64,000 nt of DNA, from contig NZ_AP024590.1 of NCBI RefSeq assembly GCF_018323985.1, positions 3,658,001 through 3,722,000 of the forward strand, read 5' to 3'. The position numbers were made by a program, and so were the translations under genes. Numbering within the stretch: position 1 is the stretch's first letter; each line of letters starts with the position of its first letter. Below the pieces are notes generated by a model. That model worked only from the letters and a program-made list of their open reading frames with translations, was not told where the DNA came from and did not search any database. The DNA comes from Enterobacter kobei (GTDB lineage Bacteria > Pseudomonadota > Gammaproteobacteria > Enterobacterales > Enterobacteriaceae). Below, one piece after another: positions 38,355-48,581 of this stretch.

Positions 38355-40772
38355 TTACCAGGTTTTGCCGATGTTAAACTGGAACTGCTCTGCTTTGTCG
38401 CCATCGTACTTTTTGAACGGCTGGGCGTAAGAGAAGACCAACGGTCCCAATGGAGACATCCATTGTAGTGCGATACCGGCAGACATACGAATATTGCTCG
38501 GGTCACTGTAGTCAGGAACACCAAGGGCTTTCATCTGCGCGGTGTCTTCCCAGTTCGTATCCCATACTGTACCGGCATCCCAGAAGAATGAGGTACGAAC
38601 CGAGTTAGCATATTTATCGCTGATGAACGGCGTCGGTGTGATGAACTCCAGGCTGGCGACGCCCATGGCGTTACCGCCTACGGCATCATCAGAGCTACAG
38701 ACAGAACCTGCTACTTTGTTATCACAGTTATCCTGGCCGTTACCGCCGTAGTACACCGCTTTCGGACCAATGTTATTGGACTGGAAGCCACGTACGCTGC
38801 TGGAACCACCCGCATAGAAGTTCTCATAGAACGGCATCTCTTTGCCGCCCAGGCCATCGCCATAACCCCACTTAGTACGACCCAGAACGACCCACTTGTG
38901 GTCATCATCAATCGGGAAGTACGACGCGGTATCCAGCGTGACTTTGTAGAACTCGTTATCAGAACCCGGTACGGTGACTTTACCGTTCAGGTTGACGCGC
39001 GAACCTTCCGTCGGGAAGTAGCCACGGTCAAGTCTGTTATAGGTCCAGCCATAGTTAAAGGTGAAGTCGTCAGCCGTGAAGCCGTTGTCGTCACTTTGCG
39101 TACTGGAGCTCTGACCCACGGAGTCGAGGTAACGCCACATGGCGACCTGCGGTTCCATGTTGGACAGATCGTTATGCACATAACCTAAGCCCAGACGCAA
39201 CGTGTTGTATTCGTTGATCGGGAAGCCCAGTGTACCGTCAACGCCGTAGCTCTTGTTGGTATACGAGGAGAGGTCTGCGTCATCCGCTTCGAAGTCGTTA
39301 TAGAAGATGCGACCGCCCAGACTCACACCATCAACGGTGAAGTACGGGTTGGTGATCGAGAACTCAGAGTAGGTCTGGTAATCGTTTTTCGTCCCGTTGA
39401 TGCCAACCGAGTAACCGGTACCTAACCAGTTATCCTGCTGCACACCCACCTGGAAGCTCACGCCGCTTTCCGTGCCGTAACCGACACCGAAGTTGAAGCT
39501 ACCGGTGTTACGCTCTTTCACTTTGTAAACGACATCAACCTGATCCGGGCTGCCCGGGATACGCTGGGTATCGGTATCCACCGTTTCGAAGTAACCGAGA
39601 CGGTTCAGACGCTCTTTACCCTGATCGACCAGATCGCTGCCCAGCCATGCCCCTTCCATCTGACGCATTTCGCGACGCAGAACGGCATCTTTCGAGGTGT
39701 CGTTACCTTCAAAGCGGATTTTACGCACATAGTAGCGGTTGCCGGCATCAACGTTGACATGCAGCTTCACGGTTTTATCCGTGTCGTTGATTTCTGGCTG
39801 CGACTGTACACGCGGGTACGCATAACCATAGCGACCGAGAAGCTTTTTAATATCGTCTTCCATTTTGGTCACTTTGGTGCCGTTATACAGCTCACCCGGC
39901 TCAATTTTGGTCAGGCTTTCAATCTCGGCAGAGTGTCCTGCCAGATTACCGCTGACTTCCACGCCAGAAAGCTTGTACTGATCGCCTTCGGTCACGTTAA
40001 CGGTAATGTAGATGCCTTTTTTGTCCGGCGTCAGGCTGACCTGCGTCGAATCAATGTTGAAACGCGCATAACCGCGATCCAGATAGTAGCTGCGCAGGGT
40101 TTCCAGATCGCCGGCCAGTTTTTGTTTCTGGTATTTGCGATCGCCGACCACGTTCCACCATGGCACTTCATCACGCAGCTGGAAGGTTGAGATCAACTCT
40201 TCAGTGCTGAATGCGTGGTTACCAACGATGTTGATCTGCTGGATCTTAGCCGATACGCCTTCCTGGAAGACCAGTTTCAGGTCAACACGGTTACGCGGCA
40301 GCGGTGTAACAACCGCTTTTACGCTGGCGCTGTACTTACCGACGCTATAGTAGAAATCCTCCAGCCCTTTTTCGATATCGGAAAGGGTGGTGCGATCCAG
40401 GGATTCGCCGACACGCACACCAGAAGCCTCAAGGTTCTGTTTCAGCATGTCATCTTTCACTGATTTGTTACCAGAGAAAGTGATGCTGGCGATTGTCGGA
40501 CGTTCTTTCACCTGTACGAGAAGGTTATCACCATCACGCAGGACGCGGACGTCCTCAAAGTTGCCAGTGGCAAACAATGCACGAATGGTATTACTGATAT
40601 CTTCATCATTAACCGTATCGCCCTGACGGACTGGCATACTGAGGAGGGCCGCACCAACGGCGACACGCTGAAGGCCTTCGAAATGAATGTCCTTCACTAC
40701 GAATCCATCAGCACCGTATACGGTGGCGCTGCTAAACAGCAGCGACGCTATGAGCAACTTTTTCATCGCCAT
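38355..40772 (-). CDS. bamA: Outer-membrane protein assembly factor BamA
   Basis: The 805-residue Omp85 protein (E. coli 810) has a signal peptide cut at VYG-ADG, five POTRA domains (about 24-420) and a 16-strand barrel ending in NIGKTW. The loop-6 VRGF motif (SSVRGFQSN) is intact. The extracellular loop after PKAVYYGG is shorter than in E. coli but keeps two cysteines (NCDNK, SVCSS) that probably form a disulfide. It folds beta-barrels, presumably including the barrel of the accessory operon. Confidence 0.98.
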   Translation of the reverse strand: MAMKKLLIASLLFSSATVYGADGFVVKDIHFEGLQRVAVGAALLSMPVRQGDTVNDEDISNTIRALFATGNFEDVRVLRDGDNLLVQVKERPTIASITFSGNKSVKDDMLKQNLEASGVRVGESLDRTTLSDIEKGLEDFYYSVGKYSASVKAVVTPLPRNRVDLKLVFQEGVSAKIQQINIVGNHAFSTEELISTFQLRDEVPWWNVVGDRKYQKQKLAGDLETLRSYYLDRGYARFNIDSTQVSLTPDKKGIYITVNVTEGDQYKLSGVEVSGNLAGHSAEIESLTKIEPGELYNGTKVTKMEDDIKKLLGRYGYAYPRVQSQPEINDTDKTVKLHVNVDAGNRYYVRKIRFEGNDTSKDAVLRREMRQMEGAWLGSDLVDQGKERLNRLGYFETVDTDTQRIPGSPDQVDVVYKVKERNTGSFNFGVGYGTESGVSFQVGVQQDNWLGTGYSVGINGTKNDYQTYSEFSITNPYFTVDGVSLGGRIFYNDFEADDADLSSYTNKSYGVDGTLGFPINEYNTLRLGLGYVHNDLSNMEPQVAMWRYLDSVGQSSSTQSDDNGFTADDFTFNYGWTYNRLDRGYFPTEGSRVNLNGKVTVPGSDNEFYKVTLDTASYFPIDDDHKWVVLGRTKWGYGDGLGGKEMPFYENFYAGGSSSVRGFQSNNIGPKAVYYGGNGQDNCDNKVAGSVCSSDDAVGGNAMGVASLEFITPTPFISDKYANSVRTSFFWDAGTVWDTNWEDTAQMKALGVPDYSDPSNIRMSAGIALQWMSPLGPLVFSYAQPFKKYDGDKAEQFQFNIGKTW

Positions 40773-40801
40773 CGTTATTATGCGTTCTTCCTAACTAGCT
40801 C

Positions 40802-42154
40802 TCATAACCGAGAGAAATCATTGAAAAGTGCAAGCCCCATTAACAACACCAGCAAAATCGAGCCAATGCGGTAACTAAAGTCTTGAACTCGCTCGGATAC
40901 CGGTCCGCCCTTCAGCTTTTCAATCGCTAAAAACAGCAGATGCCCCCCGTCCAGAACAGGAAGCGGGAACAGGTTGATAATTCCAAGGTTCACGCTGATA
41001 AGAGCGAGAAACATCAGATAGTAAATCAACCCAAATTCTGCTGACATCCCAGCCCCTTGAGCGATCGAGATCGGCCCGCTGAGGTTGTTCAGTTTGACAT
41101 CACCGGTTATCAATTTCCCCAACATACTGACCGTCAGCTTCATCAATTGCCAGGTTTTATCCGTGGCTTCGACAATAGCGCTGAATGGTCCGTACTGGCG
41201 TACTGTCTTGTACTCGTCCGGCAGCGGGATAATTTTAGGCACCACGCCTGCAAACCCTTCGTCCTTGCCGCTACCCGGTTTTGTATCTGGTATCAGTGTC
41301 AAAGACAAGGGGCTGCCCTGTCTTTCAATATCCAGTGCTAACGGCGTACCCGGGTTATCCCGGACCAGGGTGACAAAGGTCATCCACTGCGTTAACTGCT
41401 GACCATCGACTTTAACGATCCTGTCGCCTGCTTGCAAACCTGCTTTACTTGCAGCGGAGTCTGTCTGCACTTGCGCCAGTACCGGTTCAATCTGCGGACC
41501 ACGTGGCTGGATGCCGAGCGAAGCGACCGGATCTTCGCGGTCAGGCTCAAACTCCCAGTGGCGTAAATCCAGTGTCTTCGTCTGGCGGCTGTCCGTACCA
41601 AATGGCGCAACGGTAACAGTCGTCTGCGCATCACCGATTTTGGACACCAGCTGTAAACGCACAGCATCCCAGTCAGGCGTTTCGATACCATCAATCGCTT
41701 TAAGTTCCGTGCCGGGCGTAATTTGCGCGCTGGCGGCAATAGAATCGGGCGTTATTTCACCAATTACCGGACGCACGCCGGGCACGCCGATGATGAACAC
41801 CAGCCAGTAAGCAACGATAGCGAAGAGGAAGTTGGCTACGGGACCCGCAGCGATGACGGCAGCACGCTGCCCGACGGTTTTATTGTTAAACGCGGTATGG
41901 CGCAGCTCCGGGATCACCGGCTCAACACGCTCATCGAGCATTTTAACGTAACCGCCAAGAGGGATAAGCGCGATAACGAATTCCGTACCTTGCTTATCGG
42001 TGCGACGCCAGAGCGCTTTACCAAAACCAATGGAAAAACGCTCTACCCGCACACCACAACGACGAGCAACCCAGAAATGGCCAAATTCATGCACCGTGAT
42101 CAGCACGCCCAGCGCAATAATGAACGCCGCCAGATTCCAGAGAATACTCAGCAT
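40802..42154 (-). CDS. rseP: Site-2 intramembrane protease RseP
   Basis: The 450-residue zinc protease carries HEFGH (His22, Glu23, His26) in TM1 and the third ligand in NLFPLPVLDGG near 400, with two periplasmic PDZ domains between. It cuts RseA after DegS to free sigma-E, and clears remnant signal peptides. Length equals E. coli. Confidence 0.98.
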   Translation of the reverse strand: MLSILWNLAAFIIALGVLITVHEFGHFWVARRCGVRVERFSIGFGKALWRRTDKQGTEFVIALIPLGGYVKMLDERVEPVIPELRHTAFNNKTVGQRAAVIAAGPVANFLFAIVAYWLVFIIGVPGVRPVIGEITPDSIAASAQITPGTELKAIDGIETPDWDAVRLQLVSKIGDAQTTVTVAPFGTDSRQTKTLDLRHWEFEPDREDPVASLGIQPRGPQIEPVLAQVQTDSAASKAGLQAGDRIVKVDGQQLTQWMTFVTLVRDNPGTPLALDIERQGSPLSLTLIPDTKPGSGKDEGFAGVVPKIIPLPDEYKTVRQYGPFSAIVEATDKTWQLMKLTVSMLGKLITGDVKLNNLSGPISIAQGAGMSAEFGLIYYLMFLALISVNLGIINLFPLPVLDGGHLLFLAIEKLKGGPVSERVQDFSYRIGSILLVLLMGLALFNDFSRL

Positions 42155-42165
42155 ATAATCTTCCG

Positions 42166-43023
42166 TTAAATCGTCCTGAATACCAGCAATAACAGACAGG
42201 CAAACACCGGCACCGCCGCTGTCAGGCTATCTATGCGATCAAGTATACCGCCGTGTCCTGGAATAAGGTTACCGCTATCTTTGATACCGGCTTCACGCTT
42301 AAACATACTTTCTGTTAAATCGCCGAGAACGGAAGCCAGCGCGGCTACAATCGAGCATACCAGCAGCGTAAGCGGCGCAACATCCAGATTCGCCCACACG
42401 CCATAGCCCCAGGATATTACCGCAGCGGTGAATAAACCGCCAATAAACCCCTGCCAGGTTTTGCCTGGAGAGACTTTAGGGGCCAGCTTATGCTTGCCGA
42501 AAAGCTTCCCGAACATGTAGGCACCGGAATCTGCGCCCCACACGAGGATCATAACGTAGAGCAGCCACAGCGCACCGCTGTAGTGGTTCTCGTCATAATG
42601 CCAGGCGCGCAGCGCCAGCATGCCCCAGAAGAACGGCACGATTGTGAGGATACCGAACACCAGACGCAGCGCTTTCGAGTGTCGCCACAGGGTGGCCGAT
42701 GCCGGATAAAACAGCACCATCAGCAGCGCGACTACCCACCAGCCGATGGATGCCCACAGCGCCCCTTCAACCAGAGGTTGATGCACGCTGTAATGGTATT
42801 CCGGCATCATCAGTAGCCAGCCTGCAAGCAGCAGCCCGCACAATACCGCCAGCCATACCCGGGCATTCCGGGAAGTAAAACCGCTAAACTGTCCCCATTC
42901 CCATGCAGCAAGCATGCACACGGCAATAGTGACAATGGCAAATCCCACGGGCGGCAGTAAAAACAGTGCCGCAATAACCACAGGGATTAATACAAAAGCA
43001 GAAATCAGGCGATACTTCAGCAA
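42166..43023 (-). CDS. cdsA: Phosphatidate cytidylyltransferase
   Basis: The 285-residue, multi-pass membrane enzyme makes CDP-diacylglycerol from CTP and phosphatidic acid. The family signature near the C-terminus (GDLTESMFKREAGIKDSG then GHGGILDRIDSL) is intact. It is 11 bases from rseP and 12 from uppS. Confidence 0.98.
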   Translation of the reverse strand: MLKYRLISAFVLIPVVIAALFLLPPVGFAIVTIAVCMLAAWEWGQFSGFTSRNARVWLAVLCGLLLAGWLLMMPEYHYSVHQPLVEGALWASIGWWVVALLMVLFYPASATLWRHSKALRLVFGILTIVPFFWGMLALRAWHYDENHYSGALWLLYVMILVWGADSGAYMFGKLFGKHKLAPKVSPGKTWQGFIGGLFTAAVISWGYGVWANLDVAPLTLLVCSIVAALASVLGDLTESMFKREAGIKDSGNLIPGHGGILDRIDSLTAAVPVFACLLLLVFRTI

Positions 43024-43035
43024 AAGCTACCCCCA

Positions 43036-43794
43036 TCAGGCTTTGTCGCCACCAGGCTCGGTGCCGCCGAAACGACGCTCTCGATTGGCAAAGGCATGCA
43101 GCGCACCTTCAAAGTCTTGTTCATCGAAATCAGGCCAAAGAACATCAGTAAAGTAAAGTTCGGCATAGGCAATTTGCCACAACAAAAAGTTACTAATGCG
43201 ATGTTCTCCCCCTGTCCTAATTACTAAATCTACGGGAGCCAGTTCATGCATGCAGATTTGCTTACTCAGCGCGTCTTCATCAATCTGGTCGGGGCGCAAC
43301 AGCCCTTCCTGGACCTGAACAGCTAACTGCTGTACTCCCTGAATAATATCCCAACGTCCGCCATAGTTCGCTGCAATATTCAGCGTCAGGCCCGTATTCT
43401 GTGCCGTCAGGGCCTCAGCTTTACGGATCCGCTCTTGCAGACGGGCATTAAAACGGCTGGTATCGCCAATAACACGCAGTCGCACGTTATGACGGTGCAG
43501 GCTTTTTACTTCACTGTCCAGCGCCCACACAAACAGTTCCATCAGCGCGCTGACTTCCTGCGCTGGCCGGTTCCAGTTTTCACTACTAAAAGCGTACAGC
43601 GTCAATGCATCGATGCCGTTATTCGCAGCAAACGAAACCGCACGACGAACAGACTTGGCTCCGGCTTTATGTCCAAAAGCCCGTAATTTCCCTTGTCTCT
43701 TCGCCCAGCGACCATTGCCATCCATAATTATCGCAACATGACGGCAGCCATGCGCTGGCAAATTCTCGCTTAATGGTTGATTAGCAGACAACAT
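43036..43794 (-). CDS. uppS: Undecaprenyl diphosphate synthase
   Basis: The 252-residue cis-prenyltransferase (also ispU) makes the C55 carrier for peptidoglycan and O-antigen. The catalytic Asp25 lies in IMDGNGRWAKR, and RTGGEHRISNFLLWQ is conserved. It starts the cdsA-rseP-bamA run after the dxr terminator. Confidence 0.98.
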   Translation of the reverse strand: MLSANQPLSENLPAHGCRHVAIIMDGNGRWAKRQGKLRAFGHKAGAKSVRRAVSFAANNGIDALTLYAFSSENWNRPAQEVSALMELFVWALDSEVKSLHRHNVRLRVIGDTSRFNARLQERIRKAEALTAQNTGLTLNIAANYGGRWDIIQGVQQLAVQVQEGLLRPDQIDEDALSKQICMHELAPVDLVIRTGGEHRISNFLLWQIAYAELYFTDVLWPDFDEQDFEGALHAFANRERRFGGTEPGGDKA

Positions 43795-43854
43795 AACGCG
43801 TTATTAGTCCCTGAAAAGGATTTAGCGGTAGCCAGGAATACTGAAGCCTTTACA

Positions 43855-43881
43855 TAAAAAAGCCGTGTAAAACCACGGCTT
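43855..43881 (-). terminator. Terminator of dxr
   Basis: On the minus strand, AGCCGTG and CACGGCT (43861-43880) form a stem followed by six T residues. It lies between dxr and uppS. Confidence 0.9.
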
Positions 43882-43980
43882 ACCTGACCTGAAAGGACAA
43901 AAGCCCCACGATCAGGTGGCGCAGACTATATCACTGAAGTAATACGCTAACAAATAGCACAACCACGAGTGGCTGTAATA

Positions 43981-45180
43981 TCACCAGCTTGCGAGTTGCG
44001 TCACTTGTTTTTGTGCAACTTCACGCGCAAGTTTATCAACAGCCAGCACATCATCGATACTCTGCGGTTCGCGCAAATCCATCTTTTCGAGCACAGACAG
44101 ATTCAGGGCGGCGATATCGGTAAAGCGGATCGCCGAGTCCAGGAAGGCCGCGACCGTCACTTCATTTGCCGCATTCAGCGCTGTGGTTGCCGCCTGTCCC
44201 TGCTCGAAAGCCTCCATTGCCAGCTTCAGGCAAGGGTAGCGATCGTAATCAGGCGCGCAAAACGTCAGTGCGCTCAGCGTGGTGAAATCCAGCGGCTTCG
44301 CGCCGGAGGCCACACGATTGGGCCAGGCCATCGTATGAGCAATCGGCGTGCGCATGTCTGGCTCGCCCAGCTGCGCTAACACGCTGCCATCCAGATAACG
44401 GACCATGGAGTGGATCACCGATTGGGGGTGGATCAACACTTCCATCTGATCGGCAGAGGCATTAAATAACCAGCGTGCTTCAATGTATTCCAGACCTTTA
44501 TTCATCATGGTGGCTGAATCAACGGAGATTTTACGTCCCATTGACCAGTTCGGATGGCGGCAGGCCTGATCCGGCGTCATTGCAGCCAGTTCAGACAGCG
44601 GCGTTTCACGAAAGGGGCCACCAGACCCGGTAAGCAGAATCGACATCACGCCGTTCTGCTCTAAATCAGCGTACCCCAGGTTGTGCTGGAAAGGTTGCGG
44701 TAAACTCTGAAAAATAGCGTTATGTTCGCTATCGACCGGCAAAAGCTGCGCGCCGCTGTGCTGCACGGCGTCCATAAATAGCCGTCCACAGGTCACCAGG
44801 GACTCTTTATTGGCCAGTAAGACGGTTTTGCCGGCACGGATAGCCGCCAGCGTTGGCAGCAGCCCTGCCGCCCCGACGATGGCCGCCATCACCTGATCCA
44901 CCTCATCCAGCGCGGCCATGTCACAGGCCGCCTGCTGACCGCTCAGCACCTCGGTACGGCTACCATGCTGCGCCAGTGCGGCTTTCAGCTGTCGGGCGCA
45001 GGCGTCATCATCCATCACCGCATAGCGCGGGGTGAATTCGAGACACTGTTCCACCATGCGCGCCACGTTTTTTCCGGCCACGAGCGCCGTCACCGCAAAG
45101 GTTTCAGGATTGTGGCGAACCACATCAAGGGTGCTGCAACCAATAGATCCGGTTGAGCCAAGGAGGGTTAATTGCTTCAT
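43981..45180 (-). CDS. dxr: 1-deoxy-D-xylulose 5-phosphate reductoisomerase
   Basis: Start set at MKQLTLLGSTGSIG, giving 399 residues (E. coli 398). The NADPH site GSTGSIGCST opens the protein, and the metal-binding and catalytic loop carries LPVDSEHNAIFQ and SVDSATMMNKGLEYIEA. It makes MEP, the committed step of isoprenoid synthesis, which feeds the UppS encoded next door. Confidence 0.98.
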   Translation of the reverse strand: MKQLTLLGSTGSIGCSTLDVVRHNPETFAVTALVAGKNVARMVEQCLEFTPRYAVMDDDACARQLKAALAQHGSRTEVLSGQQAACDMAALDEVDQVMAAIVGAAGLLPTLAAIRAGKTVLLANKESLVTCGRLFMDAVQHSGAQLLPVDSEHNAIFQSLPQPFQHNLGYADLEQNGVMSILLTGSGGPFRETPLSELAAMTPDQACRHPNWSMGRKISVDSATMMNKGLEYIEARWLFNASADQMEVLIHPQSVIHSMVRYLDGSVLAQLGEPDMRTPIAHTMAWPNRVASGAKPLDFTTLSALTFCAPDYDRYPCLKLAMEAFEQGQAATTALNAANEVTVAAFLDSAIRFTDIAALNLSVLEKMDLREPQSIDDVLAVDKLAREVAQKQVTQLASW

Positions 45181-45273
45181 CAGACGCCCGGCATAATGTT
45201 GGAGGATAGAAAGCAAAACGCCGCCAGCAAACCCTGTGGATTTCTGTACGGCGTTGTCATCATGTGCGCAGGA

Positions 45274-45831
45274 TCAGAACTGCATCAGTTCCGCTTCTTT
45301 ATCCGCCAGCGCCGCATCGATTTTCTTAATCGCCGCGTCGGTCTGCTTCTGCACTTCATCCTGCGAGCGACGATCGTCGTCTTCGCTGATGGCTTTGTCT
45401 TTCAGCAGTGCTTTCACTTTATCGTTCGCATCACGACGGACGTTACGCACGGCAACGCGCGCGCCTTCCGCTTCGCCACGCACCACTTTGATCAGATCTT
45501 TACGACGTTCTTCCGTCAGCGCTGGCAGCGGAACACGAATATCGCTACCGGCAGAGTTTGGGTTCAGACCCAGATCGGATGCCATGATCGCTTTCTCAAC
45601 GGCCGGACCCATAGAACGGTCGAACACGTTGATTTTCAGCGTACGTGAATCTTCAACCGTGACGCTGGCCAGCTGACGCAGCGGCGTCGGGGTACCGTAG
45701 TACTCCACAACGATCCCGTCCAGCAGGCTTGGGGAAGCACGGCCAGTACGCACTTTGCTGATTTGGGTTTTGAATGCTTCTACGCATTTTTCCATGCGTA
45801 CTTCAGCATCTTTTTTGATGTCGTTTATCAC
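45274..45831 (-). CDS. frr: Ribosome recycling factor
   Basis: The 185-residue, two-domain protein splits the post-termination 70S ribosome with EF-G. RTGRASPSLLDGI and the long helical coiled arm (RREDVQK-like region, here DDRRSQDEVQKQTD) match the family. Length equals E. coli. Confidence 0.98.
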   Translation of the reverse strand: MINDIKKDAEVRMEKCVEAFKTQISKVRTGRASPSLLDGIVVEYYGTPTPLRQLASVTVEDSRTLKINVFDRSMGPAVEKAIMASDLGLNPNSAGSDIRVPLPALTEERRKDLIKVVRGEAEGARVAVRNVRRDANDKVKALLKDKAISEDDDRRSQDEVQKQTDAAIKKIDAALADKEAELMQF

Positions 45832-45991
45832 GTTACGGATCCTTGAAAACTTGTCTCAGGCAGGCCACACATGGCCACACCAAAAGGTGCGCTAAGTATA
45901 GCCTCGTTTCATTCATCACACTGTCATAGTGTCTGATAAAAACCGCTTTTAATTAAAGCAGGATCTTACCTTTATTTAACGCTCACGGAAA

Positions 45992-46717
45992 TTAGTCCGT
46001 GATTAAAGTGCCTTCTTTTTCGCCCATGACCACGCGGCGCAGTGCACCCGGCTTGTTCATGTTGAAGACACGGATCGGCAGTTTATGATCGCGAGCCAGG
46101 GTAAAGGCCGCCAGATCCATCACTTTCAGTTCACGATCCAGCACGTCAGCATAGCTCAGCTGATCGTACAATGTGGCGGTCGGATCCTGCATAGGATCGG
46201 CAGAGAACACGCCGTCAACTTTGGTGGCTTTCAGCACCACATCGGCTTCGATTTCGATACCGCGCAGGCAGGCTGCGGAGTCAGTGGTAAAGAACGGATT
46301 GCCGGTACCGGCAGAGAGGATCACCACACGGTTATTACGCAGCAGGCTGATCGCTTCCGCCCAGCTGTAGTTATCACACACGCCATTCAGCGGAATAGCG
46401 GACATCAGGCGGGCGTTCACATAGGCGCGGTGGAGCGCGTCACGCATCGCCAGGCCATTCATTACGGTCGCCAGCATGCCCATGTGGTCGCCCACTACGC
46501 GATTCATACCCGCTTTCGCCAGACCTGCGCCACGGAAAAGATTACCACCACCAATAACCACACCGACCTGGATGCCTAATTCAACCAGCTCTTTGATTTC
46601 CTGTGCCATGCGGTCAAGGATGCTTGCGTCAATACCGAAGCCTTCGGAGCCCTGTAACGCTTCGCCACTAAGCTTAAGCAGAATGCGTTTATAGACGGGT
46701 TTTGCATTGGTAGCCAT
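45992..46717 (-). CDS. pyrH: Uridylate kinase
   Basis: The 241-residue amino-acid-kinase-family enzyme phosphorylates UMP to UDP. LLKLSGEALQG at the N-terminus and VIGGGNLFRGAGLA are the nucleotide-binding segments. It lies between tsf and frr as in E. coli; the 160 bases before frr hold no gene. Confidence 0.98.
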   Translation of the reverse strand: MATNAKPVYKRILLKLSGEALQGSEGFGIDASILDRMAQEIKELVELGIQVGVVIGGGNLFRGAGLAKAGMNRVVGDHMGMLATVMNGLAMRDALHRAYVNARLMSAIPLNGVCDNYSWAEAISLLRNNRVVILSAGTGNPFFTTDSAACLRGIEIEADVVLKATKVDGVFSADPMQDPTATLYDQLSYADVLDRELKVMDLAAFTLARDHKLPIRVFNMNKPGALRRVVMGEKEGTLITD

Positions 46718-46831
46718 GATTCTTTCCTGAGACTGTCAACGATTGAGAGGGGGTTATTTCAGGCGACATATTACGTCGCAAACCAGCACAAATAACATAG
46801 GTATTTTGCTGATTTTTATCATGCGGGGTAC

Positions 46832-46856
46832 AAAAAGAAGCCGCCCTCAGGCGGCT
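46832..46856 (-). terminator. Terminator of rpsB-tsf
   Basis: On the minus strand, AGCCGCC and GGCGGCT (46838-46856) flank a 4-base loop and are followed by TCTTTTTG. It ends the ribosomal operon 12 bases after tsf. Confidence 0.88.
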
Positions 46857-46867
46857 CCTTTTAGTGA

Positions 46868-47719
46868 TTAAGACTGCTTGGACATGGCAGCAACTTCTGC
46901 TGCGAAGTCAGTCTCAACTTTCTCGATGCCTTCGCCCACTTCAAAGCGGATGAAGTTAGTCACGTCAGCGTTGTGCTCTTTCAGCAGCTGAGCAACAGTT
47001 TTGCTCGGATCGATAACGAACGGCTGACCGGTCAGAGAAACTTCGCCGGTGAATTTCTTCATGCGGCCTTCAACCATTTTCTCTGCGATTTCTTTCGGCT
47101 TGCCAGACTGCATGGCGATGTCCAGCTGTACCTGGTATTCTTTCTCTACCACTTCAGCAGACACGTCTTCCGGCTTAACGAATTCCGGCTTGCTTGCAGC
47201 AACGTGCATTGCCAGCTGCTTAACCAGCTCTTCGTCAGCACCGGTAGCGGCGATCAGAACACCGATACGTGCGCCGTGCAGGTAGCTGCCCAGCACATCG
47301 CCTTCGATGGAAGCAACGCGGCGAATGTTGATGTTCTCACCGATTTTTGCCACCAGCGCCACGCGCTCTTCTTCGAACTGTGCTTTCAGCACGTCAACGT
47401 CAGTGATTTTGCCAGCAACTGCTGCATCCAGCACTTTGTCAGCGAACGCCTGGAAACCACCGTCTTTAGCAACGAAGTCAGTCTGGCAGTTAACTTCCAG
47501 AATCACACCGTAGTTGCCGTCGATTTTGGTTTTGATCACGCCGTCAGCAGCTACGTTGCCTGCTTTTTTCGCCGCTTTGATCGCGCCAGATTTACGCATG
47601 TTTTCGATGGCCAGCTCGATGTCGCCATTAGCTTCAGTCAGCGCTTTTTTACAGTCCATCATGCCTGCGCCAGTACGTTCGCGCAGTTCTTTTACCAGGG
47701 ATGCGGTAATTTCAGCCAT
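46868..47719 (-). CDS. tsf: Translation elongation factor Ts
   Basis: Start set at MAEITASLVKELRERTG, giving 283 residues as in E. coli. It is the nucleotide exchange factor of EF-Tu. The N-terminal UBA-like domain and TDFVAKD (core, Phe and Asp that insert in EF-Tu) are conserved. Confidence 0.98.
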   Translation of the reverse strand: MAEITASLVKELRERTGAGMMDCKKALTEANGDIELAIENMRKSGAIKAAKKAGNVAADGVIKTKIDGNYGVILEVNCQTDFVAKDGGFQAFADKVLDAAVAGKITDVDVLKAQFEEERVALVAKIGENINIRRVASIEGDVLGSYLHGARIGVLIAATGADEELVKQLAMHVAASKPEFVKPEDVSAEVVEKEYQVQLDIAMQSGKPKEIAEKMVEGRMKKFTGEVSLTGQPFVIDPSKTVAQLLKEHNADVTNFIRFEVGEGIEKVETDFAAEVAAMSKQS

Positions 47720-47777
47720 TCTTAAATCCTCGGGAGATTTGATCTGCCTGGTCGTGACGACCAAACAGCTTAAAAGT

Positions 47778-47804
47778 GAAAAAGGGGCCATAAAAAGGCC
47801 CCTT
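47778..47804 (-). terminator. Attenuator between rpsB and tsf
   Basis: On the minus strand, AAGGGGCC pairs with GGCCCCTT (47782-47804), followed by TTTTTC. It resembles the partial terminator known in E. coli between these genes and would lower tsf relative to rpsB. Confidence 0.8.
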
Positions 47805-47855
47805 AACCAAACTCGATACTACCTGGTTAATAAGGGCTCCGGGGAGCGTGCCTTA

Positions 47856-48581
47856 TTATTCAGCTTCTACGAAGCTTTCTTCAGCCTGAGCAGCCAGATC
47901 CTGAGAACGGCCTTCACGTACGGTTGCAGCAACAGCGCTCAGGTACAGGGTTACAGCACGGATTGCATCGTCGTTACCCGGGATAACGAAGTCAACGCCG
48001 TCCGGATCGGAGTTGGTATCAACGATAGAAAACACCGGGATGCCCAGGTTGTTTGCTTCTTTGATTGCAATGTGTTCGTGGTCAGCATCGATTACAAACA
48101 GTGCGTCCGGCAGGCCGCCCATGTCTTTAATACCGCCCAGGCTGTTTTCCAGTTTCTCAAGCTCACGAGTGCGCATCAGCGCTTCTTTCTTGGTCAGCTT
48201 TTCGAAAGTACCGTCCTGAGACTGAGTTTCCAGGTCTTTCAGACGTTTGATGGACTGACGAACGGTTTTCCAGTTAGTCAGCATACCGCCCAGCCAGCGA
48301 TGGTTCACGAAGAACTGGTCGCAGCTGTTAGCAGCTTCTTTCACCGCTTCGCTTGCAGCGCGTTTAGTACCAACGAAAAGGATTTTGCCTTTACGAGAAG
48401 AGATCTTGCTCAGTTCAGCCAGGGCTTCATTGAACATCGGTACAGTTTTCTCAAGGTTGATGATGTGAACTTTGTTACGTGCGCCGAAGATGAAAGGCTT
48501 CATTTTCGGGTTCCAGTAACGGGTCTGGTGACCAAAGTGAACACCAGCCTTGAGCATGTCGCGCATGGAAACAGTTGCCAT
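47856..48581 (-). CDS. rpsB: Small-subunit ribosomal protein S2
   Basis: Start set at MATVSMRDMLKAGVHFGHQ, giving 241 residues as in E. coli. Family signatures KAGVHFGHQTRYWNPKM and PDALFVIDADHEHIAIKEA are present. It is first in the rpsB-tsf operon and represses both through its leader. Confidence 0.99.
   Translation of the reverse strand: MATVSMRDMLKAGVHFGHQTRYWNPKMKPFIFGARNKVHIINLEKTVPMFNEALAELSKISSRKGKILFVGTKRAASEAVKEAANSCDQFFVNHRWLGGMLTNWKTVRQSIKRLKDLETQSQDGTFEKLTKKEALMRTRELEKLENSLGGIKDMGGLPDALFVIDADHEHIAIKEANNLGIPVFSIVDTNSDPDGVDFVIPGNDDAIRAVTLYLSAVAATVREGRSQDLAAQAEESFVEAE

Noticed and set aside
40802..43794. A sigma-E promoter just before bamA
   Set aside because: I found no GGAACTT-type -35 with a proper -10 in the short gap before bamA; the known E. 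coli site lies within rseP and I could not locate a convincing match by eye.
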